From Bradyrhizobium cytisi (lineage in GTDB: Bacteria > Pseudomonadota > Alphaproteobacteria > Rhizobiales > Xanthobacteraceae), in NCBI RefSeq assembly GCF_008123515.1, contig NZ_VSSR01000083.1, positions 1 through 63,606 of the forward strand: a stretch of 63,606 nt of DNA, in the 5' to 3' direction. A program made the position numbers and the translations under genes. Below are positions 9,708 through 18,515 of this stretch, one piece after another. Within the stretch, counting starts at the first letter, position 1. Every line of letters begins with the position of its first letter. The notes beneath the pieces were generated by a model that worked only from the letters and a program-made list of their open reading frames with translations, was not told the origin of the DNA and did no database searches.

Positions 9708-10244
9708 TTGGCTAAGCAAGCAACACAAGGGGGAAATGGCTCTGCTGAGAGTCAGGAGCTCGTGCGGCGATTAACGTTGGAGATCAGATCCCTCAACGTC
9801 TGCTTGGAGGATTTCCTTCACGTCCGAGCCGAGTCACTCGGCATTAGTGGAACACAATTGGCGATCTTGATGGCGGTGACGGACTTAGACAAGGATGGGG
9901 GTGCTCCGGCCGGCGTGGTCGCAAAACTGATGAAAGTCGACCCATCCTTCATCACGCTACATTCGAAGGCGCTGGAGAAAGTCGGATTTGTGCGGCGCAA
10001 GCCCGGTGTCAGAGATGCTCGGGTCGTCCAGCTGTCGCTAACGGACAAAGCTCGTAAGCGTCTCGCGAACATCGCTGCACAACAGGAGGAACTGGATCAA
10101 TTCGTTTTCGGTGAGCTTGGCATTGATGGATTGACGAGACTGTCTAGCCGGCTTGCAGGACTCAGGAAGCGGCTGGAGAGAGCTCGCCTCAAAGCCGAAC
10201 TGGACACCGGCGCAGTGTCAGCCCGAGGGAGGGGCCGACGTTAG
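9708..10244 (+). CDS. MarR-family transcriptional regulator
   Basis: The 178-residue frame has the winged-helix MarR layout: a helical dimer part, SLGISGTQLAILMAVTDLD, the recognition region GVVAKLMKVDPSFITLHSKALEKVG and the wing VRRKPGVRDARVVQLSLTDKARKRL. MarR proteins bind palindromic operators and are usually released by small phenolic or similar ligands; the ligand here cannot be inferred. The frame begins with TTG at 9708 and no good ribosome site, so the true start may be a little downstream. No co-oriented partner gene is adjacent. Confidence 0.75.
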   Translation: MAKQATQGGNGSAESQELVRRLTLEIRSLNVCLEDFLHVRAESLGISGTQLAILMAVTDLDKDGGAPAGVVAKLMKVDPSFITLHSKALEKVGFVRRKPGVRDARVVQLSLTDKARKRLANIAAQQEELDQFVFGELGIDGLTRLSSRLAGLRKRLERARLKAELDTGAVSARGRGRR

Positions 10245-10716
10245 AAGGGAGGCGCTTTGGATCATTAACGGTTGCTTGAATCGAGTGCCGCCATGCCCTC
10301 ATGTGAGGCACCGTCATCATGAGGCGCACATCGGCTCCTCGCGCTGTCGGGGCAGTCGAAGCGCGACAACTAGAGTTACCATTTGTGTAGCGCGAGCTAA
10401 TCGATTTGGGCCGACTTAGGAACCGTAATTTCCGAGTCACCGTTCGATGGGGCACCGATCTACAAGGAGCGCCAGGATCCGAAGAGTCTTTACAACGGAG
10501 ATGGTCGCATAGGTGAGGTGAGACGTCGCAGCAGCAAGTATGGCGAACACGATACTAGCGCATTTGCCATGCGATTCTTGCGCGGCTCGTGCAGCTTTTC
10601 CGGCAAATGGTGGTTGCAGTCCGGCGTCGCAATCAAGACGGATTCGGTGTGAGGCCAGAGTTCTCCGCGGATCTCAGATTTCTGGCGTCCCCAACCCGTT
10701 GCACGCGGTCCAGTTG

Positions 10717-10923
10717 CTAAGCGTCTCTGTGTGGAATAGCAAAGCTCTTACAGATCGTGATGAAGGCCGTCTTTGCCTCGGTATTCTCGAAGCAAAAATG
10801 CGCCCCTTGGTCGCCCCGCTCAATCGACCAGTCGATTTTGCTAGCTCGTGCAATGCGCGACGCCTCTTCGCGCAAGTGATCCAATTGCTTCCCGTGGGCC
10901 CGGACAATCACACAATCTGTCAT
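10717..10923 (-). CDS. Possible small protein, 68 residues
   Basis: From ATG 10923 the frame gives a mixed hydrophilic sequence (MTDCVIVRAHGKQLDHLREE, WSIERGDQGAHFCFENTEAK, AFITICKSFAIPHRDA) with globular-protein composition, unlike the Arg/Ser-rich shadows around it. A weak purine run (GAGAG) precedes it. I do not recognise the family. The rest of 10245-11282 shows nothing I can support. Confidence 0.35.
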   Translation of the reverse strand: MTDCVIVRAHGKQLDHLREEASRIARASKIDWSIERGDQGAHFCFENTEAKTAFITICKSFAIPHRDA

Positions 10924-11282
10924 TTGGAACTCTCACTAACTCAAACGTCCAGTTCACAATGTAACGCCGCGCTTCACCGCCGGTTGATCTTGATGAATGC
11001 CTCTTGCACTTGTCGTGATATGGCTGACCCACGGCGAGGCAATACCATTACGCGCTTTGATGCAAGCCATCCGAATATATATGTCGGGGCCGATTGCACA
11101 TGATTTGAAAGGAGGGCGGCCGTAATCTGTTCCGGACCCCGCATCCTGTTCCGAGTGGAAACCGCGTCGACCTGCGTTAAGCTTCCTGAACGGCAAAACT
11201 AGAAAACGACGCGTTTTGGGTCTAGGATCTTGGCTGCCGGGGCTGGACTGCATTCATTCACGATACGCATTTTAAACCCGGA

Positions 11283-11314
11283 AGGCCGCCGGCGATATTG
11301 TCGGCGGCCTTTTT
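11283..11314 (+). terminator. Rho-independent terminator
   Basis: An 8-bp GC-rich stem (AGGCCGCC..GGCGGCCT) with a 12-base loop is followed by TTTT. It points rightwards. No clear plus-strand gene lies directly upstream, so a short RNA or unrecognised gene may end here. It also insulates the small gene that follows. Confidence 0.6.
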
Positions 11315-11327
11315 CAGGGATAGGCGA

Positions 11328-11594
11328 ATGAAGATGAAGGGACTCGACGCGCTCGTCGCTGAAACGATGGCGTTCGCCAAGTCGCTGGAGGTGGAGATCG
11401 AGCGGCCCCGCTCTCTGCCGAAAAAAGTTGTCGAGCCGGGTTGCCTCAGCTTGCCCGACTATGGCGGCAGCGAACGCGATGATATCCGAAAACGGGTCGA
11501 GAGCTTCAAAGCGCAGCAAGAGCGCTTCATGCGCGAGCGCGAAGAGTATGCCAATTCTCTGCTGCGTCGGATCAGGTCGATCACGAAATCTTAG
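11328..11594 (+). CDS. Small hypothetical protein, coiled-coil-like
   Basis: The frame from ATG 11328 encodes 88 residues beginning MKMKGLDALVAETMAFAK, with a charged helical C-terminal half (DDIRKRVESFKAQQERFMRE). An upstream in-frame ATG at 11298 would place the start inside the terminator hairpin, so 11328 is preferred. The composition suggests a soluble helical protein. I do not recognise the family. Confidence 0.5.
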   Translation: MKMKGLDALVAETMAFAKSLEVEIERPRSLPKKVVEPGCLSLPDYGGSERDDIRKRVESFKAQQERFMREREEYANSLLRRIRSITKS

Positions 11595-11784
11595 ACGAGC
11601 TCAAGCTCGCTGAATCTTCGCGCTTGAGGTGGATGGCCGACTCTCAAGCGCGAATTGGCAACCAGAGACGGCGCCAGGGCCGGTGGAGAAGAACTCAAGA
11701 AGCGCTTTCCCATGCTTCGGTGCTTTGGCTAATCGCCATCTACGTCACGGGTTGGCGGCCGAGGCCGCGCGCTCATGGCGCGCT

Positions 11785-12411
11785 TCACGAGCCCGGAACG
11801 TGAGCGGACCAGGTAGGACGCGTTCTCGAAGGTCTTGGCCTGGATCCGAGCAGCAAGAAGTTCGCCAGCAGCAGATGGCCGTGCTGGGTCAGTACTGATT
11901 CGGGATGAAACTGAACGCCGTAGGTTGGTTGCTCGCGATGGGCGAGGGCCATGATCTCGCCCTCTTCGGAGCGCGCCGTCACCGTGAGATCGGGAGCGCA
12001 CGAACCGTCCAGCTCGACAATGAGGGAATGGTAGCGGCCGACGCGAAGTGGAGAGGGAAGTCCATCGAACAATCCTCGACCGTCGTGCGCGATGGATGAG
12101 GAGCGGCCGTGCATTGGACGGCGTGCACGTCTCACACTTCCGCCGAAAGAACTCCCGATACACTGATGTCCGAGGCAAATCCCAAGAATTGGGACGAAAC
12201 CCGAGAGCTCCCGGACGACGGCAGTCGATATTCCGGCCTCCGTTGGTGTGCATGGGCCCGGCGATATGACTACGGCGCGTGGTTTGAGTTGAGCAAGATC
12301 GCTGACGCCGATGGCGTCGTTTCGGATCACCTCGGTTGCCTCGCCAAGCTTGTGGAAGTAGCGGGCAATATTGAACACGAAAGAGTCATAGTTATCGATG
12401 ATGAGGATCAC
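11785..12411 (-). CDS. pabA: Aminodeoxychorismate synthase glutamine amidotransferase (component II)
   Basis: This is a 208-residue class I glutamine amidotransferase of the PabA/TrpG type. It has the N-terminal IDNYDSFVFNIARYF, the oxyanion strand ISPGPCTPTEAG, the nucleophile Cys in GICLGHQCIG and the His/Glu pair in GVQFHPESVLTQHG. It would release ammonia from glutamine for its partner encoded just upstream; the ATGA overlap (12408-12411) suggests coupled translation. The last 20 residues after ANFLLLG are Arg/Pro-rich and atypical, probably run-on. A TrpG role is possible, but the PabB-like partner favours aminodeoxychorismate. Confidence 0.85.
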   Translation of the reverse strand: MILIIDNYDSFVFNIARYFHKLGEATEVIRNDAIGVSDLAQLKPRAVVISPGPCTPTEAGISTAVVRELSGFVPILGICLGHQCIGSSFGGSVRRARRPMHGRSSSIAHDGRGLFDGLPSPLRVGRYHSLIVELDGSCAPDLTVTARSEEGEIMALAHREQPTYGVQFHPESVLTQHGHLLLANFLLLGSRPRPSRTRPTWSAHVPGS

Positions 12412-13817
12412 GATGCACCATGACCGTCGTCGTCAAATGCATCGAAGATGCGTTGCGCCTTGGCGATCGTCTCGTCGTATTCGGCCCCGGGGTTTGACAT
12501 CGCCGTTATTCCGCTCCCTACGTGAAACGCTGCCAGATCATCGCTGACAGTGACGGTGCGGATTGCAATGTTCGTATCCATGTACCCGCTGAAGCCAATA
12601 AACCCAATCGCCCCGCAATAGACGTCTCGCGCCACACGCTCAATTTCCGCGATAATTTCCATCGATCGCACCTTTGGCGCCCCTGTAATGGAGCCGCCGG
12701 GAAAGCAAGCTTGAAGCAGGGTAATAGCGTCTTGGTCGTCTGCAAGTTCACCCGTAACGATCGATACGAGGTGGTGCACTGAGGCATAGGATTCGAGGCC
12801 GCACAGCACTGGAACGTCGATCGAATGTGGGGTGCAAACGCGCGACAGATCGTTGCGCATGAGGTCGACGATCATAGTATTCTCGGCACGGTCCTTTTCG
12901 GACGCGACTAGGATTTCAGCGCGACGCTGGTCTTCCTTGGAATCAGCAGAACGCGCGATCGTGCCTTTGATGGGGCGCGTCTCGACCTGTCGTCCGTCAA
13001 GCCTCAGGAATCGTTCCGGCGAGCTCGATGCAATGGTGAGCTTGCCGTAGCGCAGGAGGGCTGCAAAGGGTGCCGGGTTCAATGACCGCAGCTGGCAGTA
13101 GAAGGCAAGAGGATCAAATGAGGTCGACAGGCGGGCGCTGAAGCGCTGCGCAATGTTAGCCTGGAAGACCTCTCCAGCCAGAATCAAGTCGATGACGCGC
13201 TGTACCGCCGCAATGTAGCCCTCACGGCTGAAGTTCGAATGCCATGCGGCGGCTCGGCCGGGGGAGTCGTTCCCCGACGTCTTTGGGCCCGCAAGCAATG
13301 CTGCAAACTCGTCGGCCCGACGGCGTGCGCGCTCGGCGCGACGTGCGGGATCCTGCTCCGGCCATCCGGTAGAAACGACCCAGCATCTATCGTCATGGTG
13401 GTCGTAGCTGACTACCACATCATAGAAATGGAGGATGGATTGGGGCAAACGCTGACCGGGAATCGTCGGCGCCGACAATCGCTCCAGAGTCCTGTTCAGA
13501 TCGTAAGCAAGGAAGCCGGCCGCGCCTCCCTGGAACGGCGGGAGATCAGGACGATGCTTTTGCGGATACTTGGCGAGCAGGGTGCGAAGGATTTCCCATG
13601 GATCGCCCTCGAGAGCCTCTCCGTTGCAACTCGCTTGTCCGTCCGCGACGATGTAGGTGCTGAACGGGTCGCAGGTCAGATATGAGTAGCGCCCGAGCAA
13701 CTCATGCCTTGCTGCGCTATCGAAAAACGTGAGGTGTGCTCGATGCGCGAGACATCGCATCGCTGTGACCGGCTCAATCCACTGCAGCTCGCGGACGTGC
13801 ATGGGACTGTCAGTCAC
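12408..13817 (-). CDS. pabB: Aminodeoxychorismate synthase component I
   Basis: The 469-residue protein belongs to the chorismate-binding family. The N-terminal part has the RYSYLTCDP motif. The catalytic part has FQANIAQRFSARL, ASSSPERFLRLDG, TRPIKGTIARS, EKDRAENTMIVDLMRNDLSRV and the signature PGGSITGAPKVRSMEII. With the amidotransferase encoded next it would turn chorismate into 4-amino-4-deoxychorismate, a precursor of p-aminobenzoate and folate. FQANIAQRF and the length fit PabB rather than TrpE. Folate serves both panB chemistry and hypX in this window, though a direct link is speculative. Confidence 0.85.
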   Translation of the reverse strand: MTDSPMHVRELQWIEPVTAMRCLAHRAHLTFFDSAARHELLGRYSYLTCDPFSTYIVADGQASCNGEALEGDPWEILRTLLAKYPQKHRPDLPPFQGGAAGFLAYDLNRTLERLSAPTIPGQRLPQSILHFYDVVVSYDHHDDRCWVVSTGWPEQDPARRAERARRRADEFAALLAGPKTSGNDSPGRAAAWHSNFSREGYIAAVQRVIDLILAGEVFQANIAQRFSARLSTSFDPLAFYCQLRSLNPAPFAALLRYGKLTIASSSPERFLRLDGRQVETRPIKGTIARSADSKEDQRRAEILVASEKDRAENTMIVDLMRNDLSRVCTPHSIDVPVLCGLESYASVHHLVSIVTGELADDQDAITLLQACFPGGSITGAPKVRSMEIIAEIERVARDVYCGAIGFIGFSGYMDTNIAIRTVTVSDDLAAFHVGSGITAMSNPGAEYDETIAKAQRIFDAFDDDGHGAS

Positions 13818-13915
13818 CGATGGGCGTGCTATGAGGCGTGCTCCGATTGTAATCCCGACCCCAACGAGAGCGACGCTCGTCTGGGACCCGCAAGCTCTTG
13901 AGATCGATTGTCAGG

Positions 13916-14275
13916 TTAACCCCCGCCAGTGGACACAGTGCGCCGAGTAACTTGGCTCTTCGCTGCCGTTGAGGCCAAACGCGCATCTGTTGATACATTG
14001 TAGTCCGCCGCGAACCGTAGCTCCCGGAGCGGTCGTACCCGCCTGATCGATTCCTGGTACAGATCATGCGCCTTGTAAGCTGCGAGTTCCGTCTCGTTGT
14101 CGAACTCACCATAGACCACAACGTCGACATCGTTGCCGAGCTCGTCGGTCTTGCGATTGCGAGCAACCTCGAGCCGGCGTGCATGTGTGATTGTGGTGAG
14201 TACCGATAGGCCTTCGATGATTTGGTCGATATGGGCCTTATCCTTGGCGGTGAACAAGACGATGTGACGAATCAT
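13916..14275 (-). CDS. Dabb (stress-responsive alpha/beta barrel) protein
   Basis: The first 95 residues from ATG 14275 match the dimeric alpha/beta barrel (Dabb) fold: MIRHIVLFTAKDKAHIDQII, a central DVDVVVYGEFDNETELAAYK and HDLYQESIRRVRPL. Members range from stress proteins to small-molecule cyclases, so no reaction can be assigned. The C-terminal 25 residues are Ser/Thr/Arg-rich and probably not conserved. It lies downstream of bioR and upstream of pabB on the same strand. Confidence 0.7.
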   Translation of the reverse strand: MIRHIVLFTAKDKAHIDQIIEGLSVLTTITHARRLEVARNRKTDELGNDVDVVVYGEFDNETELAAYKAHDLYQESIRRVRPLRELRFAADYNVSTDARLASTAAKSQVTRRTVSTGGG

Positions 14276-14419
14276 GGATAGCCGTTAGTGATTTCGGAAG
14301 TAGGTCGCATGACTACCTTAGGATCGAGGCCGCCGCAACGCTCGCCAAGGCGGTCGGTGGTTTGACGCCCTTGCGATGGTCTGCGGTTTTCAACGAAGCT
14401 CATCCGATCCTGTTTCTGC

Positions 14420-15055
14420 TCAGGAAGCGGGAAGGGCAAGGCGCTCAATCGTTTGAATGTGGCGTGCGAGCAGGTTACAGGCTTGATCGACCTTGCGCGC
14501 TCGCAGTGCCTGCAGAATCAGGCGGTGATCCTGGTTGGACCGTGGTCGCCAGCCGACACTTCGCGCCATCGCGAACACCAATCGTGAATTTGCGAGTTGT
14601 AGTCCGTCAAGGCTCGCGAGCAGGCGCGGCATCGCGCAGGGCGCCACCAGCGCGTGGTGAAAGGCGCGGTTGGCCGTCTCAAACTCCTGAATGGTCTGGG
14701 CATTGTCTGCTTCAATCAGGGCGAGCTCGATCCGAGCCAAATGGGCGGATGTGAGTATTGGAGCTGCATTGCGCAACGCGACAACTTCGAGCGCAGCACG
14801 CATCTCGGCGATCTCCTTCACTGAATTGGTGTCGAGCGGGGCAACCCGCACACCGCGACGGCGCACAGCGACGACAAGGTGTCGGGCCTCCAGTTGCCGA
14901 AAAGCCTCGCGCACCGGGACGTGGCTGGAATTGAATTCCCGCGCGACATGATCCTGCCGGAGCGGGACGTCTGGCTGCAGCGCGCCGCTGATGATGCGCT
15001 CACCGATTGACTCCGCAATGCGCACCGCGATTGTCGTGTTCTCGTCAGTCATCAT
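14420..15055 (-). CDS. bioR: BioR, GntR-family repressor of biotin genes
   Basis: The 211-residue protein has an N-terminal GntR winged helix (ERIISGALQPDVPLRQDHVA, SHVPVREAFRQLEARHLV) and a C-terminal all-helical FCD-type domain (IAEMRAALEVVALRNA, ANRAFHHALVAPC, DHRLILQALRARKVD). In alpha-proteobacteria the GntR regulator divergent from bioB is BioR, which binds TTATMKATAA boxes. Such boxes lie over its own start and before bioB here, which supports the name and autoregulation. Start choice between the two leading Met codons (15055 or 15052) is open. Confidence 0.9.
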   Translation of the reverse strand: MMTDENTTIAVRIAESIGERIISGALQPDVPLRQDHVAREFNSSHVPVREAFRQLEARHLVVAVRRRGVRVAPLDTNSVKEIAEMRAALEVVALRNAAPILTSAHLARIELALIEADNAQTIQEFETANRAFHHALVAPCAMPRLLASLDGLQLANSRLVFAMARSVGWRPRSNQDHRLILQALRARKVDQACNLLARHIQTIERLALPAS

Positions 15056-15066
15056 AGATTATCTAT
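15054..15066. promoter_or_regulatory. BioR box over the bioR start
   Basis: ATAGATTATCTAT is a perfect 13-bp palindrome overlapping the first codons of bioR. It contains ATTATCTAT, close to the BioR consensus TTATCTATAA. Its position predicts autorepression. Confidence 0.75.
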
Positions 15067-15212
15067 CATTGCCTCTCCGTCGATGATCGGCATAAGGCCC
15101 ACTCGCTTTGCAGGATTTCTGCAATCCCTGCAGACTTTCGCGGTCTTTGGGCGTCGGCATACGGTTATGTTTAATGTTGGAGAGGCAAAGAAGGCAGGAA
15201 CGGGCGGCCACA

Positions 15213-15222
15213 TTATAGATAA
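15213..15222. promoter_or_regulatory. BioR box 1 upstream of bioB
   Basis: TTATAGATAA is an exact match to the known BioR consensus, 37 bases before the bioB start. Confidence 0.85.
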
Positions 15223-15231
15223 TCGCCAAGA

Positions 15232-15241
15232 TTATCTATTA
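15232..15241. promoter_or_regulatory. BioR box 2 upstream of bioB
   Basis: TTATCTATTA has one mismatch from TTATCTATAA. Its centre lies 19 bases from box 1, about two helical turns. It abuts the bioB ribosome site (AAGGAAGG), so bound BioR could block both promoter and translation-start region. Confidence 0.8.
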
Positions 15242-15258
15242 TAAGGAAGGCGAGACTT

Positions 15259-16254
15259 ATGGTTGCTGCCACGGGAGTGGAACTGAATGACGGGGGCAAC
15301 AGCGCGCCGGTCCGCCATGACTGGCAGCGCGCCGAGGCCGAAGCACTCTATGGCCTGCGGTTTGCCGACCTGATGTTGCAGGCGCAGAGCGTTCATCGCA
15401 AGAACTTCGATCCAAACCACGTCGAAACAGCAAGCCTGCTCAGCATCAAGACCGGTGGCTGTCCGGAAGACTGCGGCTATTGCTCGCAGAGCGCGCACTA
15501 CGACACCGGCCTGAAAGCCACCCGCCTGATGGATCGCGCCGAAGTGGTCGCCACCGCCCAGTGCGCCAAGGACGCTGGCGCGACGCGCCTCTGCATGGCC
15601 GCGGCCTGGCGCAGTCCGAAAGACCGAGATCTCGATCAGGTCTGCGACATGATCAGCGCTGTTAAAGACCTTGGCATGGAAACCTGCGTCACGCTCGGCA
15701 TGCTGACGTCGAAGCAGGCCACCCGGCTCTCCGAGGCCGGGCTCGACTTCTACAATCACAACGTCGATACCTCGCCCGAGTTCTACGACAAGATCATCAC
15801 CACCCGCGCCCTGCAAGATCGCATCGACACACTAGCACACGTGCGCGACGCCGGCATCAAGGTCTGTTGTGGCGGTATCGTCGGCATGGGTGAGTGCGTC
15901 GAGGACCGGCTCGGCATGCTCGTGCTACTCGCCAATCTTCCCAGCCATCCGGAAAGCGTGCCGATTAACCTGTGGAACGAGGTTAAGGGCGTGCCAGTCA
16001 ATGACACCGCGGAGCGTCCCGATCCGATCGCACTGGTGCGCTTGGTCGCGACCGCCCGGATCATGATGCCTAAGAGTGTCGTGCGGTTGTCCGCTGGACG
16101 GAAGTATATGACCGATGAACAGCAGACGCTGTGCATTTTGGCCGGCGCGAATTCGATCTTCATCGGCGATGTGCTGTTGACCACCAAAAACCCGCGGCGC
16201 GACCGCGACGCGAATTTACTGGACCGGCTCGGCGTCACGTCCGGGCTTGCCTGA
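15259..16254 (+). CDS. bioB: Biotin synthase
   Basis: The 331-residue radical SAM enzyme inserts sulfur into dethiobiotin. The Cys triad binding the catalytic [4Fe-4S] cluster is in CPEDCGYCSQSAHY near residue 65. Other family motifs are METCVTLGML, YNHNVDTSPEFYD, CCGGIVGMGE and VRLSAGRKYM, and the length is normal. The start ATG 15259 is preceded by AAGGAAGGCGAG. It opens the bio block and sits under two BioR boxes. The C-terminus (LDRLGV) is complete. Confidence 0.97.
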   Translation: MVAATGVELNDGGNSAPVRHDWQRAEAEALYGLRFADLMLQAQSVHRKNFDPNHVETASLLSIKTGGCPEDCGYCSQSAHYDTGLKATRLMDRAEVVATAQCAKDAGATRLCMAAAWRSPKDRDLDQVCDMISAVKDLGMETCVTLGMLTSKQATRLSEAGLDFYNHNVDTSPEFYDKIITTRALQDRIDTLAHVRDAGIKVCCGGIVGMGECVEDRLGMLVLLANLPSHPESVPINLWNEVKGVPVNDTAERPDPIALVRLVATARIMMPKSVVRLSAGRKYMTDEQQTLCILAGANSIFIGDVLLTTKNPRRDRDANLLDRLGVTSGLA

Positions 16255-16305
16255 TTGAAGCAGCTCAACGAGCACGCTGTGCGCAAACTCCGGTTTAGGT
16301 GAGAA

Positions 16306-16735
16306 ATGCAGATTGCGTTGATGAAAGGCAAAATCCTTCGCGCCTCGGTGACTGAAGCCGATCTGCACAGTGATGGCTCAATTTCGATTGATCGTGCGCT
16401 GCTGGATGCGGCAGGATTCCTGATCAACGAACGCGTCGAAACTACAACATCGAAGCCGGAGCGCGCTTCGCCGCCTATGTGGAGGAAGCCCCCGCGGATC
16501 TGGCACCATAGATTTGAACGGAGCCTGCGCGACTCGCGATGCCCGGAGACGAAATTATTATCGTTGCATATGCCTCCTTTGATGAAGCGGAAGCGAAACT
16601 CTTCAGACCGCGCGTTGTGGTGGTTGACCGAGAAATCGCATCTTGTCAGGTTGAAAGCCAAGAGCCCGATGCTTTGTTCTTTGCGGCCATCAGAACTTTC
16701 GCGAGATCGACCGCTACTTTGCGAGTGAAGAATGA
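16306..16735 (+). pseudogene. panD: Aspartate 1-decarboxylase remnant
   Basis: The N-terminus reads MQIALMKGKILRASVTEADL and GSISIDRALLDAAGF, including the GSISID site where PanD self-cleaves to its pyruvoyl cofactor. After ERVE (near 16443) a one-base loss shifts the frame; YNIEAGARFAAYVEEAPAD continues in another frame, IDLNGAC near 16510 needs a further shift, and MPGDEIIIVAYASFDEAEAK from 16539 needs one more. At least three frame breaks make it non-functional. It would have supplied beta-alanine to the pantothenate synthetase encoded by panC 5 kb downstream. Its tail runs into the bioF start. Confidence 0.88.
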
Positions 16736-17886
16736 ATTCAATCCACACGGCCAAAGTTGGCGACTATGTCGCGGCCTTGCATGCCCTGAAGGTAGACAAC
16801 CGGCTGCGTGGCCTCAAGCCGCGCGCGGGCATCGATTTTGCGTCGAACGATTATCTGGCGCTCGCGAGCGCGCCGCGGATGAAAAAGGCTGTCTCCGCCG
16901 CGCTCGAGGCCGGCACACCGATCGGAGCCGGCGGGTCGCGGCTTCTGCGCGGCAATTGCGAGGAACACGAAACTCTCGAAAAAGAAGCGGCTCAGTTCTT
17001 TGGGGCTGAGACGGCGCTATTCTTTGGTGGCGGTTATGTCGCAAATTTTGCCGTCCTAACAACGCTGCCGCAGCGGGGCGATCTGCTTGTTCTCGATTCT
17101 CTGGTGCACGCCAGTATTCATGAAGGCGCACGCGCTGGCCGTGCCGAGTTTCGGATAAGCGCCCATAATGATCCCCAATCGATCGAAGACACAATTCGTG
17201 ACTGGCGGGCGGAGGGCGGAACGGGCCGCGTCTGGATCGTGGTCGAAAGTCTCTACAGCATGGATGGCGATTTCGCACCGCTCGAAGACCTGGTCGCGAT
17301 CGCGGACCGGTACGGCGCGTTCTTGATGGTGGATGAGGCTCATGCCACGGGCGTTTACGGCGAGCGGGGACGGGGGCTCACCGCCCCCTATGAAGGGCGC
17401 GAAAATCTCCTGGTCGTTCATACCTGCGGCAAGGCGCTGGGTGCAGCTGGTGCGCTTGTCACTGTCTCCGGCGTGCTGCGCGACTTCATGATCAATCGCT
17501 GCCGTCCCTTTATCTTCGCCACCGCACCCTCACCGCTGATGGCTGTTGCCGTGCGGGAGGCACTCTTCATCCTGCAACATGAACCTGAGCGGCAGCAGCG
17601 TCTGGCCAAGCTGGTCGCGTTCACGCATCGGGAGGTGGGTTTGCGCGGTTGGCGAAGTCCTTCGGCCTCGCAGATCGTGCCGTATATCGTTGGCGACAAC
17701 GCACGAGCGATCCGACTTGCCTCCGCATTGCAGGCTCGCGGTTTCGATATCCGCGGAATCCGGCCGCCGACCGTGCCGGCGGGCACGGCCCGTTTGCGAA
17801 TTTCACTGACGCTCAACGCTGGGGAGGATGACGTGCGTGCAATGCTCGATGCTCTGTTCGAGGAGACGAGAGGTGAAGCTCAATGA
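16732..17886 (+). CDS. bioF: 8-amino-7-oxononanoate synthase
   Basis: A 384-residue PLP enzyme of the alpha-oxoamine synthase family that joins pimeloyl-ACP or pimeloyl-CoA to alanine. Visible motifs are FASNDYLALA, GAGGSRLLRGN, FGGGYVANF, VVESLYSMDGD, VDEAHATGVYG (cofactor Asp/His) and the Schiff-base Lys in HTCGKALGAAGA. The length is usual. The start is assigned at ATG 16732 inside the end of the ruined panD. The stop overlaps bioD by ATGA, so translation is likely coupled. Confidence 0.96.
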   Translation: MNSIHTAKVGDYVAALHALKVDNRLRGLKPRAGIDFASNDYLALASAPRMKKAVSAALEAGTPIGAGGSRLLRGNCEEHETLEKEAAQFFGAETALFFGGGYVANFAVLTTLPQRGDLLVLDSLVHASIHEGARAGRAEFRISAHNDPQSIEDTIRDWRAEGGTGRVWIVVESLYSMDGDFAPLEDLVAIADRYGAFLMVDEAHATGVYGERGRGLTAPYEGRENLLVVHTCGKALGAAGALVTVSGVLRDFMINRCRPFIFATAPSPLMAVAVREALFILQHEPERQQRLAKLVAFTHREVGLRGWRSPSASQIVPYIVGDNARAIRLASALQARGFDIRGIRPPTVPAGTARLRISLTLNAGEDDVRAMLDALFEETRGEAQ

Positions 17887-18515
17887 GTCAGCAGATCGTG
17901 GTCACAGGCACAGATACCGGCATCGGGAAGACGGTCCTTTCTGCGGGGCTCGCCGATCTTCTTGGCGCGAGCTATTGGAAACCGATTCAGGCCGGCCTTG
18001 AAGGAGAGACCGATACTGAGCTCGTCGCGCGACTGGGCAATCTCTCGTCCGATCGCATCGTGCCGGAGCGTTATCGCCTTCAAACGCCCGCTTCGCCCCA
18101 TCATTCCGCCGAAATTGATGGAATTCGCATCGAGCCAGATTTGCTCGATGTGCCGGACACCGGGGAGCGACCGTTAGTGATTGAGGGCGCTGGCGGCTTG
18201 ATGGTCCCGCTGAGTGGCGAGACACTCTGCATTGATGTCTTCGAGCGGTGGCGGCTTCCAGTCGTGCTTTGCGCGAGCACGGCACTGGGCACCATCAATC
18301 ATTCGCTGCTGTCGATAGAGGCTCTGCGAAAGCGCCAGATCCCCATTCTTGGGATTGCCTTCATCGGCGAAAGAAATGCTGAGATTCAGACTGCAATTCG
18401 CGAGATCGGGCGGGTGCGTTGGTTAGGGCGATTACCCTGGCTTTCGCCTCTCACGGCAGACACGCTGCAGGCCGCGTTCAAAACCTCGTTCCGTGCTGAT
18501 GATTTCAAGAGATGA
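17883..18515 (+). CDS. bioD: Dethiobiotin synthetase
   Basis: The 210-residue P-loop carboxylase closes the ureido ring of dethiobiotin with CO2 and ATP. The P-loop is GTDTGIGKT at residues 8-16. YWKPIQAGLEGETDTE carries the catalytic Lys, and EGAGGLMVPL is the family signature. It overlaps bioF upstream and bioA downstream by 4 bases each, so bioF-bioD-bioA form a tight translational unit. Confidence 0.96.
   Translation: MSQQIVVTGTDTGIGKTVLSAGLADLLGASYWKPIQAGLEGETDTELVARLGNLSSDRIVPERYRLQTPASPHHSAEIDGIRIEPDLLDVPDTGERPLVIEGAGGLMVPLSGETLCIDVFERWRLPVVLCASTALGTINHSLLSIEALRKRQIPILGIAFIGERNAEIQTAIREIGRVRWLGRLPWLSPLTADTLQAAFKTSFRADDFKR

Noticed and set aside
10540..11103. A 187-codon plus-strand frame
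   Set aside because: It has no ribosome site or motif, and it is antisense to a more protein-like minus-strand frame.
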